From the NCBI GenBank assembly GCA_031400185.1, contig JANNPN010000203.1:1-25167 (forward strand): 25,167 nt of DNA, given 5' to 3'. The position numbers were made by a program, and so were the translations under genes. Source of the DNA: UTPRO1 sp031400185 (GTDB lineage: Bacteria; Desulfobacterota; Binatia; UTPRO1). Position 1 is the stretch's first letter, and every line of letters starts with the position of its first letter. Below are positions 1 to 5,631 of this stretch, piece by piece. The notes under the pieces were generated by a model. It was not told the origin of the DNA and did no database searches. It saw only the letters and a program-made list of their open reading frames with translations.

Positions 1-173
1 AGGGGGAGGAAGCGGAGCAGCAGTCGGGGGTCGGTTCGAGCATCGGTGTATTCCGCTCGCCGCGGACGTGAGCCTACAGAGCGAAGGGCGTGCCAGCACC
101 GGAACCCTCGTCGTTGCTGCATTTTCGGTGCAAGGCGTGGCGTCGCGACGGGCGCCCGCGGCACAGCGGTGTG

Positions 174-476
174 TCAGAGGCCCCGGAGACGGCCCAAGTT
201 GCCCACGAGGTTGCGGATGACCTGCTGGATGGGCTCGGGGATGGTGCGGCTGAACGCGACCCGCCGCCGGCCGAGCCAGTCGCGCTTGATCGTGACGGTG
301 CCGGTCCGGATCGCGAGCGGCCGTACGAGCTGCCGGAGTTGACGGCGCTCCGCTTCCGCGAGGCCCGTGCCCTCGACGGTGACGACGCGCCGGCCGCCTT
401 CGACGGCGAACGTGATGCGGGTGGTGCCGACGAGCCGCGGACGTGTCACGCGAAGTCGCGAACCATCCGACGCCAC
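174..476 (-). CDS. Small DUF3634-like protein
   Basis: A protein of about 100 residues, read from a GTG at 476. It has an N-terminal beta-rich half (TRITFAVEGGRRVVTVEG) and a C-terminal helix ending IRNLVGNLGRL. This resembles the DUF3634 pattern: a short strand-rich module followed by a helix of the type 'RLRNVxGL'. The function of that family is unknown. The start overlaps the end of the upstream LLM oxidoreductase gene by about 31 nt, so the two are probably cotranscribed and translationally coupled. The frame stays open further upstream (to 581), but that part is arginine-rich and is a shadow of the oxidoreductase gene. No signal peptide or membrane segment is seen. The family assignment is from pattern recognition only. 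Confidence 0.6.
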   Translation of the reverse strand: MASDGSRLRVTRPRLVGTTRITFAVEGGRRVVTVEGTGLAEAERRQLRQLVRPLAIRTGTVTIKRDWLGRRRVAFSRTIPEPIQQVIRNLVGNLGRLRGL

Positions 477-1459
477 CGCTCCATGTCGGCGCCGGGACGG
501 AACGGCAGATACAACGCGACCCGGTCGAGGATGCCGTCGTACCGGGCCTTCACCCTCGTTGCGACCTCGTCCCAGCGGCACGTGACGGCGTACTGCTCGA
601 GCATCTCGTCGGTGATCTCGCTCGCCATGCCACCCCAGTCGCCCTTCGCGGCCTTCTCGTTCAGGCGCGTGGATGTGTCGCCCCAGCCGTGCGCTTCGAG
701 TACGCGCACGTAGGTGCGCGTCGACGCGTAGAACGCGATCTGCAGGCGGACGGGTTCCTTGGCGCGCTCGATCTCTTCGTCGCTGTCGCCAGCGATCACG
801 AACGCGCTCGACGCAAGCACGATGTCCTCACGCTTCCGTCCCGCTTTGGCGAGGCCGCGGCTCACCTCGGGCAACAACGAGTCGCGCAGGTACCGGATCG
901 AATGGAACGGGTGGACGTGGAAGCCATCGCAGATCTCGCCCGCGAGCTCGCACATGTACGTGTTCACGCCCGCGATCCAGATCGGCACGTGCGGGTGCGC
1001 GATCGGCCCGGGGCTGAAGAACGGCGTCATCAACGTGAAGCGGTAATGCTCGCCCTCGAAGCGCGGCTTGGTTCCGTTCTGCCAGCAGTCCCAGATCGCG
1101 CGGATGCAGAGGATCATCTCGCGGAGACGCGGTCCGGGCGCCTCCCATTTGATGCCGAAGCGACGCTCGTTGTGGCCCTTCACCTGCGTGCCGAGGCCCA
1201 GGATGAACCGACCGTTCGATTGCTGCGCCAGGTCCCATCCGATCTGGGCGTGGACCAGGGGACTCCGAGGAAACGCGACGGCGATCGACGTGCCGAACTT
1301 GATCCGCTCACTGTGCTCGGCGACGAGCGGCAGCGGCAGGTAGGGATCGTGACTCGTCTCGGCCGTCCAGAGCGCGTCGAAGCCGATGTCGTCGGCGGCA
1401 CGCGCGAGCGCCGGAATCTCGTTCAGCGAGGTGGGAGCGATGACCGTGTCGAGCTTCAT
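446..1459 (-). CDS. LLM-class F420-dependent oxidoreductase
   Basis: A 337-residue luciferase-like (LLM) flavin/F420 oxidoreductase with a TIM-barrel fold. It starts MKLDTVIAPTSLNEI, continues through ARAADDIGFDALWTAE and has the 'NGRFILGLGTQVKGHNERRFG' region typical of F420-dependent LLM enzymes. It ends with the WDEVATRVKARYDG helix and a proline-rich end. It resembles the TIGR03617-type subgroup, whose substrates are mostly unknown; such enzymes transfer hydride to or from coenzyme F420 or FMN. The start at 1459 is chosen because GGAGGA lies 6 nt upstream; the in-frame extension upstream is not protein-like. The gene is followed by an overlapping DUF3634-like gene. Length is normal for the family and it appears intact. 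The F420 rather than FMN preference is inferred from family resemblance. Confidence 0.9.
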   Translation of the reverse strand: MKLDTVIAPTSLNEIPALARAADDIGFDALWTAETSHDPYLPLPLVAEHSERIKFGTSIAVAFPRSPLVHAQIGWDLAQQSNGRFILGLGTQVKGHNERRFGIKWEAPGPRLREMILCIRAIWDCWQNGTKPRFEGEHYRFTLMTPFFSPGPIAHPHVPIWIAGVNTYMCELAGEICDGFHVHPFHSIRYLRDSLLPEVSRGLAKAGRKREDIVLASSAFVIAGDSDEEIERAKEPVRLQIAFYASTRTYVRVLEAHGWGDTSTRLNEKAAKGDWGGMASEITDEMLEQYAVTCRWDEVATRVKARYDGILDRVALYLPFRPGADMERWRRMVRDFA

Positions 1460-1544
1460 GAGGAGTCCTCCGCGCGGCGACCGTCGAGGCCGCGAACCGC
1501 GTGATAACGAAGGCCACCGGCCAACGCCAGACAATCTGCCGCGG

Positions 1545-2351
1545 TCAGAAGCCGGGCGGCCGCCGGAACGGCTGGATGCCAGGACGCGGCGGCACCGCGG
1601 GCCCCGTCAGGTGCCCCGCCGGATTCGACAGCGGGGGGATGCGATCAGGGATCGGTGCGTGGCGCGCGTTGTGGTTGAAGATCGGCGTGAAGGGTACGCC
1701 GCCGCCGAAAATGGGGTCGAGGCCCCAGCGCGTGAGGTACGGCTCAGGCGATCGCTCGTGAATGACGACCGTCTGCGGCGGCGACTCGACGGTGATGTTC
1801 GGCGCGACGATCACCGTCGGAGGCTCGGGCGGCGGTGGTGGCTCGGCGACGACCGTCGGCGGCGGCACGGCCATCCCGAGGCCCGATGCCACGCGGAGCA
1901 CCGCGGCCTCGGCCGTCGACTCGCTTTGCGGCAGACGGCGGGCACGCGCCGCCGCGCGCGCTGCCCGCGTCACCTCATCCATTACCGCGGATGTGAGCGT
2001 CGCCGCGGGATTCCATCCGGCGCTGGGATAGATGCCGACCAGGTGCAGCACCGATACGGCGTCCTGGGTGTCGCTCGTCATGAGGCCGAGCTCGCGCGCG
2101 ACCCCGTTCGCGAACGCGGATTGCACGGGGCCGCTCGTGGGAGGTGCCGACGGGGCGTTGCGCGATTGGAACACCTTGGCATCGGGCCGCGCTGGCTCCG
2201 GAACGTTCGCGAGCGTGTCGTCGAGGTGGACGACGCCGTCCGCGTCGACCCAGCGGTAGATTTCGCTCCGGGCGGGAACCGAAGGCGCGACCAACATCAG
2301 GAGGGCGAGGGCGCCAAACGCAACGCGCATGCGGAGCGACTGTAGGCGCAT
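1545..2351 (-). CDS. Secreted DUF4124-domain protein
   Basis: A 268-residue exported protein. The N-terminus has a basic start and hydrophobic core (VAFGALALLMLVAPSVPA), a signal peptide with likely cleavage near VPARS. Immediately after comes EIYRWVDADGVVHLDD, the DUF4124 signature found at the N-terminus of many periplasmic or envelope proteins of unknown role. The middle (about residues 90-165) is alanine-rich helix. The C-terminal third is low-complexity and proline-rich (VVAEPPPPPEPP and later PAVPPRPGIQPF), probably extended. The ATG at 2351 is chosen; a TTG four codons upstream and an ATG seven codons downstream (2330) are alternatives, and none has a clear ribosome binding site. It is divergent from the tRNA pair. 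The role is unknown beyond envelope localisation. Confidence 0.8.
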   Translation of the reverse strand: MRLQSLRMRVAFGALALLMLVAPSVPARSEIYRWVDADGVVHLDDTLANVPEPARPDAKVFQSRNAPSAPPTSGPVQSAFANGVARELGLMTSDTQDAVSVLHLVGIYPSAGWNPAATLTSAVMDEVTRAARAAARARRLPQSESTAEAAVLRVASGLGMAVPPPTVVAEPPPPPEPPTVIVAPNITVESPPQTVVIHERSPEPYLTRWGLDPIFGGGVPFTPIFNHNARHAPIPDRIPPLSNPAGHLTGPAVPPRPGIQPFRRPPGF

Positions 2352-2394
2352 CGGTTTGCCCAAGCAATTCGCGGTGCGTCGACCGCCTGCCGCC

Positions 2395-2424
2395 TTGCCG
2401 CTCGGGAGGATCGCGTGGTACGAA
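2395..2424 (+). promoter_or_regulatory. Possible sigma-70 promoter for the tRNA pair
   Basis: TTGCCG (2395-2400) and TACGAA (2419-2424) are separated by 18 nt and would place transcription start a few bases before the tRNA-Cys 5' end. Matches to consensus are only partial (4/6 and 3/6), so this is a weak, position-based call. Confidence 0.3.
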
Positions 2425-2438
2425 CGGGCCCTTCGCAG

Positions 2439-2511
2439 GGCGGCGTACCCAAGTGGCTAAGGGAGAGGTCTGCAAAACCTCGATGCAGCGGTTCGAATCC
2501 GCTCGCCGCCT
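2439..2511 (+). tRNA. tRNA-Cys (GCA)
   Basis: A full cloverleaf can be drawn. The acceptor is GGCGGCG with CGCCGCC, the D-stem is CCC/GGG, and the anticodon stem GAGGT/ACCTC encloses CTGCAAA, giving anticodon GCA. The T-arm is GCGG-TTCGAAT-CCGC. The unpaired base after the acceptor is T, the U73 discriminator that is a cysteine identity element. CCA is not encoded, so the 3' end must be added by nucleotidyltransferase. Confidence 0.97.
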
Positions 2512-2562
2512 CTCGTTTCTTCCTCTGCAAGAAGTCTGAAGCGCGGTCACCGGGCAGAGCGC

Positions 2563-2646
2563 GCCGGGGTGGTGGAACCGGTAGACACACGGGACTTAAA
2601 ATCCCGTGGGGGCAACCCCGTGCGGGTTCGAGTCCCGCCCCCGGCA
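2563..2646 (+). tRNA. tRNA-Leu (UAA)
   Basis: A class II tRNA of 84 nt. The acceptor is GCCGGGG with CCCCGGC, the discriminator is A, and the anticodon loop CTTAAAA (stem ACGGGA/TCCCGT) gives anticodon UAA. The long variable arm is of the form GGGG-CAA-CCCC and the T-arm is GCGGG-TTCGAGT-CCCGC. No CCA is encoded. It lies 51 nt after tRNA-Cys in the same direction, so a common transcript is likely. Confidence 0.97.
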
Positions 2647-2956
2647 TGTCTTGGATTTCGGCCCGTTCGCCGCGAGCGCTGCGCGCTCGCATGCACCCAT
2701 CGTGCGCCGTAGTTCCGGAGTGGTTGCCAAGCGAGCCCTGTCGGTGACGGCCATGCTGGCGCACCCGCCATATGCCGGGACCCCGGTCCGGGCGAGCTTC
2801 TCGGCCTCCCTCCCCGCAAGGAAAATCGCGAAACAGTTGCGCCAAGTGTGTTCGCTCTGGCAGAGAGAGTTCGTTCGCACACGATTGGCGTCGCCACGTA
2901 CCGGAGAACGCTGCACGGCCCGAGAGCTTCGCGGGTCGCACAACCAGGGAGCCGAC
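2647..2956 (+). other. Intergenic region after the tRNAs
   Basis: About 310 bases without a convincing gene. Frames here stay open because of high GC, but their translations are arginine- and serine-rich and continue out of tRNA sequence. The only structure I note is an 8-bp GC hairpin at 2672-2690 (GCGAGCGC-TGC-GCGCTCGC) without a T-tract, possibly the end of the tRNA transcript. The promoter of the gene at 2957 should lie here, but I see no convincing -35/-10 pair. Confidence 0.5.
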
Positions 2957-5458
2957 ATGAAACTCGCGATCACGATTCTTACTGCACTGCTCCTCACCGT
3001 ACCTGCGGTTCGCGCGAACGCCGAACCCGTCGATTGCGAGGCGGCTCGCTGCACCATCCAAGCGACGATCGACGCGGAGTGCCCCTGCGCCGAGGCGAAG
3101 AATCACGGACGCTACACCTCGTGTGTGGGCAAAGTAGTAAACCGTCTCGTCCGCGAAAAGGCGATCCCGAAGAAGTGTCGCTCCAAGATCGAAGGATGCG
3201 CGATCCGCTCCACCTGCGGAAAGCGTGACGGCACGGTCGCGTGTCAGTTGCCCGGCTCGTCCGTGACGAGCCGCTGTCGGCCACTCTCTTCCGAGTCCGC
3301 GTGCACGAGCCGCGGTGGGACGGTGGTCGCGTCATGTTGTGCAACCTGCAGCGGACCGATCCCGACGGTGACACCGACGGCGGTCGAAACCAGCACGCCG
3401 GGTCCGGTCGAGACCGAGACGCCCGGACCCGTCGAAACCGAGACGCCGGGCCCCGGCGAAACTGAGACGCCGGCGCCGACGGCGACCGAGTCGGCCGTGC
3501 CGACCGAGACGCCTGGGCCGGTCGAGACGGAAACGCCGGGACCGGTCGCGACTGAGACCGCTGGACCGGTTGCGACCGAGACCGCCGGACCGGTTGCGAC
3601 GGAGACGCCAGGGCCGGTCGCGACGGAGACGCCTGGGCCGGTTGCGACCGAGACCGCCGGGCCGGTTGCGACGGAGACGCCAGGGCCGGTTGCGACGGAG
3701 ACCACCGGACCGGTTGCGACGGAGACGCCGGGGCCGGTTGCGACCGAGACCGTGGTTGCGGCGACGGCCACGCCGGTTGCGACCGCGACGCAGACCGCCA
3801 CGGTGGTTCCGACGACCACCGCGACGGGGACGGTGGTGCCCACCACGACCGCCTCGGTCACGGCGACGCCGGTTCCAGTGACACCGACGCCCGTACTGAC
3901 CCCAGGTGTTGGAAACGGCGTAGTCGATCCCGGCGAAGACTGTGATCCTGCCGGCGGAACCGCCACCTCCTGCCAAGCTGCGTCGAACACGAGTGCGGCG
4001 TTCATTTGCAACGGGGCGACGGCACAGTGTGGCTGCCCGACGAAGGTCACCTTTACGGGGGATCCCACGCACCCCTTGAGCGTCCTCGACACCGGCTGGA
4101 CCGGTATCGCGCATCGCTCGCCGATCATCTCGAACGGTGACGTGACCGTCGTACTGTCGAATTGCACCGGGACCAGCCGGCCGTGCGGCACGTGCACCGT
4201 GACCGGGCCGATCCCCAATCCGAACGCCGGTGCCGGTCAGCTCGACAACCAACGCTGCACCAACGACCAGTCGCGTCGCTGCACGAACGATGCGACGTGT
4301 ACGCCGCGGAACTGCCTCGGTGGTTCGAATCACAACGCGGCGTGCACCACCGACTCGCAATGCCCGGGCGGTACGTGTCCTGCCGCGGGGACGTGCCAAT
4401 TCTTCTTCGGCGCGCCGCTGCCGCTTGCGGCCGGCGGTGTCAGCACCTGCGTCAACAACCAGTTCAACGGCCCCATCTCGGGTACGGCGAACGTCGAGAG
4501 CGGCGAGGCGGCGAACAAGGCGGCGCTCTTGAGCCGCGTGTTCCTCGCGGCCACGATCGACGAGCCGTGCTCGCGCTGTCTCAACGACGGAGCGATCAAC
4601 GACGGCATCCAGGGCGGAACGTGCGACAGCGGCCCGCGGCAGAATCGCTCGTGTGACGCCAACGGCAGCGTGCCGAGCCGGCCGGATTTCGGCACGACGA
4701 GTCTCGATTGTCCGTCCAGTGCCGGCTCGCAGATCGCCCTGCTCTCGATCGACTTGAGCAATGCGACTGACAGCGTCATCCGGACGCTCAGCGTCGACAG
4801 CCCGAACTGTCTCGGGTCGGCGGGCGACAAGTGCATGTGCGGCACGTGCAACAACGGCCTCAATCAGTCGTGCTTCACGAACGCGGATTGTACGGATCCT
4901 CCGGGCCCGATCGGTCCGATCTGCAACGGCCAACGCTGCCTCGGCGGCGTGAACGCGGGTGCCGCCTGCACGGGTGCCGCGTCGCAATGCCCGGGCAGCA
5001 GTTGTTCGCGTCCCGGCGAGTCCGCGAAGCCGAGCGGGTGCTCCGACGACACGACGATCGCGAATCGCGTCATGGAGTGCGCGGACGGCGACGGTGACGG
5101 TGAAGGCGAATGCACCGTCAGTCCGATCGATCAGAACTGCACCGTTGCATCGGGTCATGCGCAACGGGGGTGCATGAACGACGATGATTGCGGGGGAACG
5201 TCCAACAGCTGTGGCTCGTTCAACCGCGCCTGCTTCCTGACCGGCGGCGGCACGTTCCAGCCCGCCGGTAAGAACGACGGCAGCGATTCCCTGATCGCCG
5301 CCGGTATGGAAGACCTGCCCATGAACGACGTCTCGAATCCGACGCTCGGCGCGGTCTTCTGCGTCGCGCCGACACAAGCGGGCGCCGTGAACGGCGTCGC
5401 CGGCCTGCCGGGCCCGGCGCGTGTCACGATCAGGGGCACCGCGGTCGGACTGCCGTAG
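2957..5458 (+). CDS. Large secreted Cys-rich protein with Pro/Thr repeat linker
   Basis: An 833-residue exported protein of unknown function. The start at 2957 follows AGGGAG at good spacing and opens a clear signal peptide (MKLAITILTALLLTVPAVRANA). Residues about 23-135 form a cysteine-rich module (VDCEAARCTIQATIDAECPC, KKCRSKIEGCAIRSTCGK). Residues about 143-310 are a Pro/Thr/Val/Glu linker of TETPGPVA-type 8-residue repeats. Next comes GNGVVDPGEDCDP, the motif found in DUF4215-like Cys-rich repeats of myxobacterial-type surface proteins. The C-terminal half contains repeated disulfide-type units (C-x-GG-x-N-x3-C near residues 453 and 661, with related units near 545 and 630) and ends RVTIRGTAVGLP. 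The Pro/Thr linker suggests an extended, possibly glycosylated, cell-surface or extracellular stalk. A strong terminator follows, so it is probably monocistronic. Confidence 0.88.
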   Translation: MKLAITILTALLLTVPAVRANAEPVDCEAARCTIQATIDAECPCAEAKNHGRYTSCVGKVVNRLVREKAIPKKCRSKIEGCAIRSTCGKRDGTVACQLPGSSVTSRCRPLSSESACTSRGGTVVASCCATCSGPIPTVTPTAVETSTPGPVETETPGPVETETPGPGETETPAPTATESAVPTETPGPVETETPGPVATETAGPVATETAGPVATETPGPVATETPGPVATETAGPVATETPGPVATETTGPVATETPGPVATETVVAATATPVATATQTATVVPTTTATGTVVPTTTASVTATPVPVTPTPVLTPGVGNGVVDPGEDCDPAGGTATSCQAASNTSAAFICNGATAQCGCPTKVTFTGDPTHPLSVLDTGWTGIAHRSPIISNGDVTVVLSNCTGTSRPCGTCTVTGPIPNPNAGAGQLDNQRCTNDQSRRCTNDATCTPRNCLGGSNHNAACTTDSQCPGGTCPAAGTCQFFFGAPLPLAAGGVSTCVNNQFNGPISGTANVESGEAANKAALLSRVFLAATIDEPCSRCLNDGAINDGIQGGTCDSGPRQNRSCDANGSVPSRPDFGTTSLDCPSSAGSQIALLSIDLSNATDSVIRTLSVDSPNCLGSAGDKCMCGTCNNGLNQSCFTNADCTDPPGPIGPICNGQRCLGGVNAGAACTGAASQCPGSSCSRPGESAKPSGCSDDTTIANRVMECADGDGDGEGECTVSPIDQNCTVASGHAQRGCMNDDDCGGTSNSCGSFNRACFLTGGGTFQPAGKNDGSDSLIAAGMEDLPMNDVSNPTLGAVFCVAPTQAGAVNGVAGLPGPARVTIRGTAVGLP
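3382..3750 (+). repeat. 24-nt tandem repeats coding TETPGPVA units
   Basis: In-frame, imperfect, about 24-nt periodic DNA encoding alternating TETPGPVA, TETAGPVA, TETPGPVE and TETTGPVA octapeptides. Variation is mostly in codon third positions and in the P/A/T at the fourth residue. The early copies are less regular. Such tracts change copy number by slippage and can collapse in assembly. Confidence 0.85.
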
Positions 5459-5480
5459 CGCTTCGCCAACGCCGTCGCGA

Positions 5481-5529
5481 CGAGGGGTCTCGCGCTTCCA
5501 CACAGGAGGCGCGAGACCCCTCGCTTTTT
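5481..5529 (+). terminator. Rho-independent terminator
   Basis: A perfect 15-bp stem (5481-5495 pairing with 5509-5523, arm CGAGGGGTCTCGCGC) with a 13-nt loop is followed by CTTTTT. It starts 22 nt after the stop of the Cys-rich secreted protein gene and separates it from the glycan operon. Confidence 0.9.
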
Positions 5530-5601
5530 GCGCGGTTACCCCGGTGCGTCGCCGCGCGAGTGGCTTGTCGAGGGCGAGCCGTTGTGAAAAGAGGGCACCG
5601 A

Positions 5602-5631
5602 ATGTCGTCGTTGGCCTCGCCGAACGCATGA
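5602..5631 (+). CDS. Possible 9-codon leader ORF
   Basis: ATG TCG TCG TTG GCC TCG CCG AAC GCA TGA encodes MSSLASPNA. It has a well-placed ribosome binding site (AAGAGGG ending 6 nt upstream of the ATG). Its TGA overlaps the ATG of the glycoside hydrolase-glycosyltransferase gene as ATGA, whereas that ATG has no ribosome binding site of its own. It may load ribosomes for the downstream gene. Chance occurrence, or a sequencing frameshift in the true N-terminus, are the alternatives. Confidence 0.35.
   Translation: MSSLASPNA

Noticed and set aside
1..173. Possible partial gene or terminator at the left window edge
   Set aside because: Open frames here are Arg/Pro-rich with no recognisable domain, and I saw no hairpin with a T-tract after the DUF3634-like stop.
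443..1504. Plus-strand frame across the LLM oxidoreductase
   Set aside because: The translation is unstructured and Arg/Asp-rich. The minus strand encodes a full LLM family protein with a strong ribosome binding site.
3382..3750. 24-nt periodic repeats considered as a CRISPR array
   Set aside because: There are no spacers, repeats are contiguous and imperfect, they stay in frame with a coding sequence, and no cas genes are present.
3244..4218. Minus-strand frame coding GVSVATGP repeats
   Set aside because: It is the reverse reading of the TETPGPVA repeats. The plus strand has a signal peptide, ribosome binding site and Cys modules, so the minus frame is a shadow.
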